64,000 nt of DNA from Litchfieldella xinjiangensis. GTDB lineage: Bacteria > Pseudomonadota > Gammaproteobacteria > Pseudomonadales > Halomonadaceae. This document shows positions 27,005 through 35,715 of this stretch, one piece after another. Position numbers and translations under genes: made by a program. Location: contig NZ_JPZL01000002.1 in assembly GCF_000759345.1 (NCBI RefSeq), forward strand, positions 744,001 to 808,000, in the 5' to 3' direction. Under the pieces are notes generated by a model. The model was not told the DNA's origin. It did not search any database and worked only from the letters and a program-made list of their open reading frames with translations. How positions within the stretch are numbered: position 1 is the stretch's first letter; every line of letters begins with the position of its first letter.

Positions 27005-28942
27005 ATGACGAACCATGACCCCCCCTCAGAACACATGCCGGATGTCCTCATTGGCCCGCTGCTGCGCCGTGTCGCCAACGATCGCCTGGTCTTGTGGTTG
27101 GTGGCATCACGTCCCCTGACGCTTTCACTCTCGCTGTGGCCGGTGTCGTCAGGCAGCGAGCAGCATCACAAGCTCGATGTATTGCAGTGCCGCTGCCTGG
27201 CCGTGGGACGATACGCCTACATACATCTTATCGACGTGTCGCTAGACACGCCGCTGCCCTGCGATGAACGTATCGCCTACGACGTGACAATCGAGGGCGA
27301 GGAGGGCAGCCAGCGGGGCATCGCCGATTGGGCACCTCACTTGTGCCATGACGGCGCGGCGTTACCGGGATTCGTCATTACCTCTCGGCTGTCGAGCGTG
27401 CTGCATGGCTCCTGTCGCCGCCCCCACCATCCCGTTGGCGATGGGCTGGCACGCGCCGATGCCTGGCTTAACGAGCGCTGGCAGGATCCTGGGGCGCGTC
27501 CTTCCTGGCTATTGATGACCGGCGATCAGGTCTACGTCGATGACGTGGCGGGTCCCATGTTGAGTGCCATCCACGCGCTGATCGCTCGGCTGGGACTGTT
27601 CGACGAGACCCTCGAAGGCGCCATGCTGGAGAGTAGCCAGGCGCTCTATGATTCGCCGCAGGGTTACTATCGTCGCGAGTGCCTGCTACCCGATATCGAA
27701 TCGAGTGAAGCCCTGCGCGAGCGTTTCTTCGGCGGTGTCAGAAAACCGGTCTTTACGTCTGCCAGTGCGCATAACCACTTGATCACCTTCGCCGAGGTGA
27801 TGGCCATGTATCTGCTAGTGTGGTCTCCGGTCCCGTGGAGGCTGATCGCGGCGATGCGACCGGCCCTGTCAGAGGAGCATGAGGCACGCTACGCCGAGGA
27901 AGCGGCGGCAGTGGATGCTTTCGTCGAAACCCTGCCTCAGGTGGCGCGCTTGCTGGCCAATCAGCCTACCCTGATGATTTTCGACGATCATGACGTCACC
28001 GATGACTGGAATCTCACCGCCGCCTGGGAACAGACGGCCTACGAGCATCCTTTTTCGCGGCGTATCATCGGTAATGCCTTGCTGGCCTATGCCTTGTGCC
28101 AGGGGTGGGGAAACGATCCGGATCGTTTGCGCGAGCCGATCGATGCGATTGCCGTTCTCCTCGCCGACGGAGCCAGCGATGGCTGGCTGTCCCCGCAGGG
28201 GCAGGACGCCGCGATTCGTCAGCTCATGCGCTTTCAAGGTTGGGAATACGAAGTCGCCTCGTCGCCCAAGCTGGTCGTGCTCGATACGCGAACACGACGC
28301 TGGCGCAGCGAGCGACGGCGGCATCGGCCTTCGGGTTTGATGGATTGGGAAGCCCTGACTGAGCTGCAGCAGGCGCTACTCGATGAGCGCGCGGTGGTGA
28401 TCGTCTCGCCAGCGCCGATGTTCGGCGTCAAGCTTATCGAAGGGGTTCAGAAGCTCTTTGCCCTGGCGGGCAAGCCGCTATTGGTCGATGCCGAGAACTG
28501 GATGGCCCATCGCGGGGCGGCCAGTGTCATGCTCAATATCTTCCAGCACTCTCGGACCCCGGGTAACTACGTCATACTGTCCGGCGACGTTCACTACTCC
28601 TTCGTCTACGATATTCGTATTCGAGACCGCCGGCAGGGCCCCCGGCTTTGGCAGATCACCAGTAGCGGGGTGAAGAATACCTTCCCCGATACGCTGCTGG
28701 ACTGGTTCGATCGTTTGAATCGTTGGTTGTACGCACCGCGCTCGCCGCTCAACTGGTTTACCCAGCGACGCGACATGCGGATTCGTCCGCGCACGCCGGA
28801 CCGTGCCAAGGCGGGTGAGCGGCTCTGGAACGGTTCGGGGATTGGCTACGTTCGCTTCGATGCCCAGGGGCGCCCTCTCGAGATCATGGAACTGGGCGCC
28901 GATGGCCGGGATGTGCGTTTCCCCGAGTCGCGTCAGGACTAG
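27005..28942 (+). CDS. PhoD-like metallophosphatase
   Basis: A 645-residue protein with PhoD-type metal-binding motifs: LLMTGDQVYVDD, IFDDHDVTDDWN and VILSGDVHYSFVYD. PhoD enzymes are calcium/iron-dependent phosphodiesterases, usually exported by Tat. Here no twin-arginine or Sec signal is seen at the N-terminus (MTNHDPPSEHMPDVLIGPLL), so a cytoplasmic location is likely and the substrate unknown. It is followed by nudF at 68 bases. Confidence 0.85.
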   Translation: MTNHDPPSEHMPDVLIGPLLRRVANDRLVLWLVASRPLTLSLSLWPVSSGSEQHHKLDVLQCRCLAVGRYAYIHLIDVSLDTPLPCDERIAYDVTIEGEEGSQRGIADWAPHLCHDGAALPGFVITSRLSSVLHGSCRRPHHPVGDGLARADAWLNERWQDPGARPSWLLMTGDQVYVDDVAGPMLSAIHALIARLGLFDETLEGAMLESSQALYDSPQGYYRRECLLPDIESSEALRERFFGGVRKPVFTSASAHNHLITFAEVMAMYLLVWSPVPWRLIAAMRPALSEEHEARYAEEAAAVDAFVETLPQVARLLANQPTLMIFDDHDVTDDWNLTAAWEQTAYEHPFSRRIIGNALLAYALCQGWGNDPDRLREPIDAIAVLLADGASDGWLSPQGQDAAIRQLMRFQGWEYEVASSPKLVVLDTRTRRWRSERRRHRPSGLMDWEALTELQQALLDERAVVIVSPAPMFGVKLIEGVQKLFALAGKPLLVDAENWMAHRGAASVMLNIFQHSRTPGNYVILSGDVHYSFVYDIRIRDRRQGPRLWQITSSGVKNTFPDTLLDWFDRLNRWLYAPRSPLNWFTQRRDMRIRPRTPDRAKAGERLWNGSGIGYVRFDAQGRPLEIMELGADGRDVRFPESRQD

Positions 28943-29010
28943 CCGCCAGCGAAGTTTGCATCGTGGGGGTGGGTCGGGATAATGGTTGCTTTGGCCGATC
29001 AGGGGGCGTC

Positions 29011-29634
29011 ATGAGTGAGAGCGTACCGCCGGTACCCTTTACCGCTAGCGATGTGGAGCGGCTCGAGGACGAATGCCTGTATCAGGGCTTCTTTCGTTTG
29101 GAGCGACGCACATTGCGCCATCGCATGTACGAAGGCGGCTGGAGCGATCGCGTCATTCGCGAAGTGCACGTCCGTCACGATGCCGTAGGGGTATTGCTCT
29201 ACGATCCGGAACGCGACGCCGTAGTGATGGTCGAACAGATCCGCGCCGGTGCCCTCGACGATGCCATCAGCCCCTGGAAGATCGAGGTGGTGGCCGGGTT
29301 GATCGAAGCGGGCGAGAGCCCCGCCGATGTGGCGCGTCGCGAAGCCCAGGAAGAGGCTGGCTGCGAGATCGGCGAGCTGATCGAACTGTATACCTATTAT
29401 CCCAGCCCCGGGGCCTGCAATGAACGCGTCACCCTGTTCTGCGGTCTGATCGACAGCCGCGGCATGGGCGGAATCCACGGCCTGGACGAGGAACACGAGG
29501 ACATTCGCGTGCATGTGCTAGGGTTTCTCCAGGCCAAGGCGCTTCTCGATGCCGGCCGTCTCGATAATGCCATGAGTCTCATCGCCTTCCAGTGGCTGGC
29601 GGCCGAGCGAGCCTCACTACGTGCCAGGAGGTAA
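29011..29634 (+). CDS. nudF: ADP-ribose pyrophosphatase
   Basis: A 207-residue Nudix hydrolase splitting ADP-ribose to AMP and ribose 5-phosphate. The Nudix box runs from GLIEAGESPADVARREAQEE into AGCEIGEL. The substrate-binding loop around YPSPGACNERVTLFCG is typical of NudF. The ATG at 29011 gives the normal N-terminus. The order nudF-yqiB-cpdA matches Escherichia coli. Confidence 0.93.
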   Translation: MSESVPPVPFTASDVERLEDECLYQGFFRLERRTLRHRMYEGGWSDRVIREVHVRHDAVGVLLYDPERDAVVMVEQIRAGALDDAISPWKIEVVAGLIEAGESPADVARREAQEEAGCEIGELIELYTYYPSPGACNERVTLFCGLIDSRGMGGIHGLDEEHEDIRVHVLGFLQAKALLDAGRLDNAMSLIAFQWLAAERASLRARR

Positions 29635-29638
29635 TATT

Positions 29639-30085
29639 TTGGCCAGAACCGCATACGTCACCGACCTCAAGAGCCTGCAAGGCGAGTGTAGTGCGAACTA
29701 CCTGCGCCTGACCCGGCTATTGGGTGAGCTGGAGGCCGGGGAGGTGCGAGAAGTGGCTTTGCGCGGGCGTGAAGCCCGCTTCGGATCGCTGTGGCTCGAG
29801 GTCATCGAGCGTGCTCCCTATACCACGGTCCTGCGCGTGTCGCAGTCGGGCGTGCTCGATACCGTCATCGAGCCCATGCGCATGCGCGTTCATCTCTATC
29901 ACGACGTGCGCATGGCCGAAGTCATCGATTTTCAGCGTCAGCGGCACTTCAACGGACGTTACCGCTATCCCAATGCGCGGATGCATCAGCCTGACGAGAA
30001 GCTGCAATTGAACCGCTTTCTGGGTGAGTGGCTGGAATACGGGCTGGCACATGGCCATGCTGTCGATCTGCCTGAATTGCGTTAG
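29639..30085 (+). CDS. yqiB: DUF1249 protein YqiB
   Basis: A 148-residue conserved cytoplasmic protein of unknown function. The TTG at 29639 is the start: AGGAGG stands seven bases before it. YRYPNARMHQPDEKLQLNRFL is the characteristic C-terminal DUF1249 segment. It begins four bases after the nudF stop and is always found in this operon in gammaproteobacteria. Confidence 0.85.
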   Translation: MARTAYVTDLKSLQGECSANYLRLTRLLGELEAGEVREVALRGREARFGSLWLEVIERAPYTTVLRVSQSGVLDTVIEPMRMRVHLYHDVRMAEVIDFQRQRHFNGRYRYPNARMHQPDEKLQLNRFLGEWLEYGLAHGHAVDLPELR

Positions 30086-30105
30086 GGACAGGGAATAGCG
30101 GCCGA

Positions 30106-30840
30106 ATGCGTCTGATCCAGATCACTGATCTTCATCTTTATGCCGATCCGCAGCGCCGCTCCCGGGTCGGCTTTCCGTTACGCCAGCTACATGCCGTGAT
30201 TGCCCACGCACGGCAGCGTCGCCCCGATATGGTCATCGTCACGGGGGACATCAGCCAGGACGAGACGCCTGCGTCCTATCGCTTGGCAGCCGACGCGTTC
30301 ACCCGTCTGGATTGCCCCTGGTTCTGGCTACCCGGCAATCACGACGATAGCCAGGTGATGGACGAACAGCAGGCCCTGCATGACGAACTCGACCTGGGCG
30401 CTTGGCGGCTTCTGCTGCTGAATACGCAGGTCAGTGGGCACGCTCATGGCGAGCTGGGGCAGGCCAGGTTGCAGGCCTTGGCGGAACGCCTCGAAGAAGA
30501 TGACAGGCCCACGCTGATCGCCATGCATCATCCCCCTGTGGAAATCGGGTCGAGCTGGATGGATGCCATCGGCCTGGTCGACCGCGAGACGTTCTGGCAG
30601 ACCATTGCAGCCTATGCTCAGGTACGTGGCGTTGTGTGCGGGCACATCCATCAGGCCTTCGCCCATCGCCACGCCATGGCGGCCCACGAAGTCGCTGTCT
30701 TCGGCACCCCGGCGACGGCCGACCAGTTTCTGGGCGGTGCAGAGAGCTTCGCCGTCGACGAGGCGTCGCGCCCCGGCTACCGTGTCTTCGAACTGCACGA
30801 TCAGACCGTAACCAGTTGGGTCGAGCGTGTCGAGGTGTAA
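30106..30840 (+). CDS. cpdA: 3',5'-cyclic-AMP phosphodiesterase
   Basis: A 244-residue class III cAMP phosphodiesterase with the calcineurin-like metal ligands in order: ITDLHL, VTGDISQD, PGNHDD, MHHPP and CGHIHQ. It lowers cAMP and so modulates CRP. It is the third gene of nudF-yqiB-cpdA. In E. coli yqiA and parE come next; here they are about 10 kb away. Confidence 0.93.
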   Translation: MRLIQITDLHLYADPQRRSRVGFPLRQLHAVIAHARQRRPDMVIVTGDISQDETPASYRLAADAFTRLDCPWFWLPGNHDDSQVMDEQQALHDELDLGAWRLLLLNTQVSGHAHGELGQARLQALAERLEEDDRPTLIAMHHPPVEIGSSWMDAIGLVDRETFWQTIAAYAQVRGVVCGHIHQAFAHRHAMAAHEVAVFGTPATADQFLGGAESFAVDEASRPGYRVFELHDQTVTSWVERVEV

Positions 30841-30884
30841 CGCTCGTTATGCTTTATACGGCTAAAAAGATAGTTCTTAATTCT

Positions 30885-30914
30885 TTGACGTTATCATAGG
30901 GGGCTCAGTACCCT
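30885..30914 (+). promoter_or_regulatory. Possible sigma-70 promoter of cysD
   Basis: TTGACG (30885-30890) is followed after 18 bases by TACCCT (30909-30914). The AT-rich segment just upstream (about 30860-30884) would suit a CysB site, but no firm CysB consensus was read. The -10 is poor. Confidence 0.3.
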
Positions 30915-31038
30915 ACTTCTCATGAAACTGCCGGGGCTCCGTTGTACCCCGCGTCGTCCTTGAACGACGGGCAGATTACCCAGCTTACGCGCTGCCCCTC
31001 GTGGGGGCGCCATGGTCATGAGAGGTTGCCAAGCCGCG

Positions 31039-31950
31039 ATGCTTTCCCCCGAGCGACAGACCCATCTCAAGCAGCTCGAAGCGGAGTCGATTCACATCAT
31101 CCGCGAGGTAGCCGCCGAATTCCGCCACCCGGTGATGCTTTATTCCATCGGTAAGGACTCCTCGGTCATGCTGCACCTGGCGCGCAAGGCCTTCTATCCG
31201 GGCACGCCGCCGTTCCCGCTGATGCACATCAACACCACCTGGAAATTCCGCGAGATGATCGAGTTCCGCAACCGCATGGCGGCGGAGGCGGGCATGGAAC
31301 TGATCGTGCATACCAATGAAGAGGGTCGGGCGGCCAACATCAACCCGTTCGATCATGGCAGCGCCAAGTATACTGACATCATGAAGACCCAGGCGCTCAA
31401 GCAGGCGCTGTCCCAACACGGCTTCGATGCGGCCTTCGGTGGCGCACGCCGCGACGAGGAAGCCTCCCGGGCCAAGGAGCGGGTCTACTCGTTCCGCGAC
31501 AAGTATCATCGCTGGGATCCCAAGAACCAGCGTCCCGAGCTGTGGAACGTCTACAACGCCAAGATCAACAAGGGCGAATCGATTCGCGTATTCCCGCTCT
31601 CCAACTGGACCGAGCTCGATATCTGGCAGTACATCTACCTCGAAGAAATCCCCATCGTGCCGCTGTATTACGCCGCCCCGCGCCCGGTAGTCGAGCGTGA
31701 CGGCATGCAGATCATGGTCGACGACGAGCGCCTGCCCCTCGAACCGGGTGAGGTGCCCGAAGAGAAGTGGGTGCGCTTCCGCACGCTCGGCTGCTACCCG
31801 CTGACCGGGGCCGTCGAGTCCAAGGCCGCCACGCTGCCCGAGATCATCCAGGAAATGCTGCTGACCAAGACCAGCGAACGCAGCGGCCGGGCCATTGACC
31901 ATGACCAGGCGGGATCCATGGAGAAGAAGAAGCGCGAGGGCTACTTCTAG
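31039..31950 (+). CDS. cysD: Sulfate adenylyltransferase subunit 2
   Basis: A 303-residue PP-loop enzyme that with CysN forms adenosine 5'-phosphosulfate in sulfate assimilation. [13 protein letters not shown] is the PP-loop; [20 protein letters not shown] and [15 protein letters not shown] are diagnostic. The ATG at 31039 matches the family N-terminus ([20 protein letters not shown]); an earlier ATG at 31012 lacks a ribosome site. A 165-base gap containing a palindrome separates it from cysN, where most genomes have a few bases. Confidence 0.96.
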   Translation: MLSPERQTHLKQLEAESIHIIREVAAEFRHPVMLYSIGKDSSVMLHLARKAFYPGTPPFPLMHINTTWKFREMIEFRNRMAAEAGMELIVHTNEEGRAANINPFDHGSAKYTDIMKTQALKQALSQHGFDAAFGGARRDEEASRAKERVYSFRDKYHRWDPKNQRPELWNVYNAKINKGESIRVFPLSNWTELDIWQYIYLEEIPIVPLYYAAPRPVVERDGMQIMVDDERLPLEPGEVPEEKWVRFRTLGCYPLTGAVESKAATLPEIIQEMLLTKTSERSGRAIDHDQAGSMEKKKREGYF

Positions 31951-31975
31951 CCGCTGGCAACAAACCGCTGTGCTC

Positions 31976-32060
31976 GGCCATACGGCGTTGAGAATTGGCT
32001 CAAGATGCTCATTTACTTCAGTAAACTCCGCTCTTTCGTCAATTCTCGCCTTGTCTGGCC
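31976..32060. repeat. 85-bp imperfect palindrome between cysD and cysN
   Basis: Outer arms GGCCA/TGGCC enclose GGCG/CGCC-type pairs, then GAGAATTG/CAATTCTC, and the centre holds TTTACT-TC-AGTAAA. The whole would fold as a long interrupted hairpin on either strand. Its form matches a short dispersed palindrome I recall from Halomonas and Pseudomonas intergenic regions. Only one copy was noticed here, so repeat status rests on memory. Confidence 0.6.
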
Positions 32061-32115
32061 ATCGCTCGCTGGCTTCTTGCTCAGCGCCTAAACAGTTATT
32101 TATCGGGGCGTTCCC

Positions 32116-33558
32116 ATGTCACATCAATCGAACCTGATCGCCGAGAACATCGAGCAGTACCTGCACGAGCATGAGAACAAGGATCTGCTGCGCTTCATCA
32201 CCTGCGGCAGCGTCGATGACGGCAAGTCGACCCTGATCGGGCGGCTGCTGCACGACTCCAAGATGATCTACGAAGATCAGCTCGCCGCGATCACCCAGGC
32301 CTCCAAGACCAGCGGTACCACCGGCGAGGCCGTCGATCTTGCGCTGCTCGTCGACGGGTTGCAGTCCGAGCGTGAGCAGGGCATCACCATCGATGTGGCC
32401 TATCGCTTCTTCTCCACCGACAAGCGCAAGTTCATCATCGCCGATACCCCGGGGCACGAGCAGTACACCCGCAACATGGCCACCGGCGCCTCGACGGCGA
32501 GTCTCGCCATCATCCTGATCGATGCCCGCTACGGCGTGCAGACCCAGACCCGCCGGCACAGCTTCATTGCCGACCTGCTGGGTATCCAGCACCTGGTCAT
32601 CGCCATCAACAAGATGGACCTGGTCGACTTCGACAAGACTCGCTTCGACGAGATCGTCGCCGACTACCAGGCCTTCGCCCGCAACCTCAGCGCCCGCGAT
32701 ATTCGCTTCGTACCCATCTCCGCGCTGGAAGGCGACAATGTGGTCAATCGCAGCGAGCGGACGCCCTGGTACTTCGAGGCAGGCCACGAGGGCCGGCCGC
32801 TGCTCGAATTGCTCGAAAGCGTCGAGATCAGCCGTGACCAGAACCTCAGCGACCTGCGTTTGCCGGTGCAGTACGTCAATCGTCCCAACCTCGATTTCCG
32901 TGGTTACTGCGGAACGCTGGCGGCCGGTATCTTGCGCCCGGGCCAGAAGGTCATGGCACTGCCCTCGGGCAAGACCTCCACGGTCGAGCGTATCGTCACC
33001 TTCGATGGCGATCTCGACGCGGCCTACCCCGGCCAGGCGATCACCGTGACCCTGGAAGACGAGATCGACATCTCACGCGGCGACTGGATCGTCGAGGCCG
33101 AGGCCGAGGTGCCGCTGTCGAATGCCTTCGACGCCGATATCGTCTGGATGCATGACACCCCCATGCAGCTTGGCAAGCTGTATGACTTCAAGCTGGCGAC
33201 CCGCGATCAGTCAGGCGAGATCACCGGCATCGAGTATCAGATCGACGTCAACACGCTCGAGCGCAAGCCTGCCGGGCAACTGGCACTCAATGCCATTGCC
33301 CGTTGCCAGGTAGAGCTGACCGGCCGGGTTCCCGTCGATGACTACCGCAAGAGCCCGGGAACCGGCAGCTTCATCGTCATCGACCGACTGACCAACGTCA
33401 CGGTGGGCGCGGGGATGATCCGCGGGGCCAGGCAGGCCACCGGCGGGAATGGCGAGCAGGTCGATTGGCAGGCCTTCGAAGTCGAGCTCAACGCCTTGAT
33501 CCGTAAGCACTTCCCGCATTGGGAAGCCAAGGACGTGCGCGACCTGCTGACACGTTGA
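32116..33558 (+). CDS. cysN: Sulfate adenylyltransferase subunit 1 (GTPase)
   Basis: A 480-residue EF-Tu-like GTPase driving APS synthesis. The P-loop is [19 protein letters not shown], the switch II region [18 protein letters not shown] and the G4 motif NKMD. It ends without the C-terminal APS kinase (CysC) domain found in many fused forms, and no separate cysC lies in the window. It partners CysD. Confidence 0.96.
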   Translation: MSHQSNLIAENIEQYLHEHENKDLLRFITCGSVDDGKSTLIGRLLHDSKMIYEDQLAAITQASKTSGTTGEAVDLALLVDGLQSEREQGITIDVAYRFFSTDKRKFIIADTPGHEQYTRNMATGASTASLAIILIDARYGVQTQTRRHSFIADLLGIQHLVIAINKMDLVDFDKTRFDEIVADYQAFARNLSARDIRFVPISALEGDNVVNRSERTPWYFEAGHEGRPLLELLESVEISRDQNLSDLRLPVQYVNRPNLDFRGYCGTLAAGILRPGQKVMALPSGKTSTVERIVTFDGDLDAAYPGQAITVTLEDEIDISRGDWIVEAEAEVPLSNAFDADIVWMHDTPMQLGKLYDFKLATRDQSGEITGIEYQIDVNTLERKPAGQLALNAIARCQVELTGRVPVDDYRKSPGTGSFIVIDRLTNVTVGAGMIRGARQATGGNGEQVDWQAFEVELNALIRKHFPHWEAKDVRDLLTR

Positions 33559-33713
33559 GCGCGTTTCACCGGCTTGACGTGCCGGGCTGAGCCACCACAC
33601 TGAAGAATAACGGTCGCTGGCTTCGGAGGAAGCGCTTGAAGCGGCCGTCTTCGTCTCCGGTGCATGCAACCGCATCGGTGTGTCTATTCGCATGGCGGCA
33701 AGGGAGTGTCGAC

Positions 33714-34832
33714 GTGCAGCCAAACGATACACAACCCAAGCGAGGCAGGCTGTCTCGCTTCTTCAAGCGCCTGCTGCACATCGTCTCCAAGCCGATGAAA
33801 AGCGACAGCGGGCAGGGCGGGATGGTCGTGCATCCCTACCGGGGCTATGGATCACGTAAAGAGGCGTACCTGATGGGGCGCGTGTTCCGCCAGGCGGGAC
33901 TGGGGCGCGCTATTCCTCGGCGAGGCCCATTGCGGGATACGGCCGATGTAGTGCGCCGTATCACCCGGCGGGGCATGGCGGATGTCGAGGTCCACGTCCG
34001 GCTGGGGGACAATGTCGTGACTGTCATCACGGACCATGACGGATACTTCGATGTCCACCTGCCTATCAAGGTGCCGGTTGCCGACGATGTGGCCTGGCAC
34101 CGTGCCGAACTCCATGTGGTGGCCCGAGATGAGTCGCCCCTGCATACCTATGCCAATATCTACATCCCTCCGCCGAATACCGACCTGATCGTAATCAGCG
34201 ATATCGACGATACCGTGATGTTCACCGGGGTCGCCGACAAGCTGCGGATGCTTTATCGGCTGTTCGTGGAAAAGGCCCACCATCGCACTGCCTTTCCAGG
34301 GGTAGCCGCGTTCTACCAAGCACTTCACGTGGGCAAGCATGGCGAGGCGAGGCGTCCGATTCTCTACGTCTCTCGGGGTCCTTGGGCCATTTATGAAGTA
34401 CTCGAGGCCTTTTTCCAGCTCAACCAGATTCCGGTGGGGCCGATCCTGTTCCTGAGGGAATGGGGCATCTCATTGCGACACCCCTGGCCACGGCGGGCCG
34501 AGGATCATAAGCATGCCCTGATCACGCGGATGCTGTCGCTATTCGAGGATCTGCCTTGTGTATTGATTGGCGATAGTGGCCAGCACGATCCCGAGGTCTA
34601 CACGCGCATCGTCAAGGAGCATCCCGGGCGGGTGAAAGCCATTTACATACGCCGTATCGGGCAGAAGGCCGACCGGGAGCGCGCCATCGCGCGCTTGCAG
34701 GATGAAATTCGCCACACCGACTGTGAACTGAAACTCGCATCCGACAGTGTTGCCATGGCTGAGCATGCCCGGGATCGTGGCTATATTTCCGATAATGCAC
34801 TGGACGCCGTGGACCGCGACAGTCGCCTCTGA
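33714..34832 (+). CDS. App1-type phosphatidate phosphatase family protein (DUF2183)
   Basis: A 372-residue protein with the HAD-like DxDxT motif in ISDIDDTVMFTGVADKLR, then ILYVSRGPWAIYEVLEAFF and VLIGDSGQHDPEVYTRI, which define the App1/DUF2183 family. Yeast App1 dephosphorylates phosphatidate; bacterial members are uncharacterised. The GTG at 33714 has AGGGAG seven bases before it, better than the upstream in-frame ATG at 33636. No signal peptide is evident and the N-terminus is basic. A GC-rich hairpin (34881-34897) without U-run follows the gene. Confidence 0.82.
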   Translation: MQPNDTQPKRGRLSRFFKRLLHIVSKPMKSDSGQGGMVVHPYRGYGSRKEAYLMGRVFRQAGLGRAIPRRGPLRDTADVVRRITRRGMADVEVHVRLGDNVVTVITDHDGYFDVHLPIKVPVADDVAWHRAELHVVARDESPLHTYANIYIPPPNTDLIVISDIDDTVMFTGVADKLRMLYRLFVEKAHHRTAFPGVAAFYQALHVGKHGEARRPILYVSRGPWAIYEVLEAFFQLNQIPVGPILFLREWGISLRHPWPRRAEDHKHALITRMLSLFEDLPCVLIGDSGQHDPEVYTRIVKEHPGRVKAIYIRRIGQKADRERAIARLQDEIRHTDCELKLASDSVAMAEHARDRGYISDNALDAVDRDSRL

Positions 34833-35087
34833 TCGTTCCGCTCATTATTCAACGTATCTCTCATCCCATGCCCTGATTAGGCGCCCATCCCGGGCGCTGC
34901 TAGAGCTATTGGCGGGGTACACAGAATTTATGATAGTTGACGTATTCTTACATATTTAGCCCTTAGGCGGCGCCAGATCGGGACTCCCTCGAGGCTGGCA
35001 ACGCTCGAAGGGGCTCGCTGAGGCAACCAAAACGACGAGTGCCTGAGTCTGGCCAGTCAGGCTCGCACAGCTCGAGAGGTACGCAGA

Positions 35088-35570
35088 ATGACGACTATCG
35101 TATGGGACGGAACGACGCTCGCGACGGATTCGCTGATCAGTGTCAATGGCTCGACCTACAACCATGCGCAGAAGCTCTTTCAGCTCGATAACGGCGAGTG
35201 GGTCGCGTTCGCCGGCGAACAGCAAGAGTGGTGGGAAGTAATGGAATGGCTTAACGCCGGCGCACCAAGCAATAACAAACCCCATGTTTCCCGAATCGAG
35301 ATGATCATTGTCGGTCCTGGCGGGGTCTTCGAAATGTTTACCAAGCTGGTGCGTATGCCGGTGAGTGGTCCGGTCGCGTACGGTACCGGTTGGAAATGGG
35401 CGTTGGCCGCCATCGACCATGGCAGGAATGCCGTCGAAGCCGTCGAATATGCCAAGACCCGAGACCACGACACTGGTGGCGAGGTGCAGTCGGTGACCAT
35501 GCCGTCCAAGGCCGATAAGCCCTTCACGACCCTGCTGAAGGAAGCCAACGACACTGCCGTCATGGCCTGA
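35088..35570 (+). CDS. Orphan HslV/proteasome-like Ntn hydrolase
   Basis: A 160-residue protein starting MTTIVWDGTTLATDS. Removal of the initiator Met would expose threonine, as in HslV, whose mature start is TTIV. Asp14 (ATDS), Lys29 (AQKLFQL) and WVAFAGEQQEWWEVMEWL line up with Asp17, Lys33 and FAGG of HslV. It is not HslV itself: no hslU is nearby and the C-terminal half differs. Similar proteins occur in phages. It has a GAGAGG ribosome site and a strong terminator, so it is a single-gene unit. The substrate and activity are unknown. Confidence 0.7.
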   Translation: MTTIVWDGTTLATDSLISVNGSTYNHAQKLFQLDNGEWVAFAGEQQEWWEVMEWLNAGAPSNNKPHVSRIEMIIVGPGGVFEMFTKLVRMPVSGPVAYGTGWKWALAAIDHGRNAVEAVEYAKTRDHDTGGEVQSVTMPSKADKPFTTLLKEANDTAVMA

Positions 35571-35600
35571 TCGCCGCCTCCAAGCGATTCGACATACAAC

Positions 35601-35633
35601 GACACCCCGGCCCAGGCCGGGGTGTCTGCTTTT
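35601..35633 (+). terminator. Rho-independent terminator after the Ntn hydrolase gene
   Basis: GACACCCCGGC pairs with GCCGGGGTGTC (35601-35611 with 35616-35626), and TGCTTTT follows. It ends 31-63 bases after the stop codon. Confidence 0.88.
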
Positions 35634-35715
35634 GCCTTGAGCATAAGCGGAAGGCTTCACTACGCTCTGAATACTGTTGAACTCGGTTAACACGTCAGGA
35701 CAGGGAGGAGCGGAT

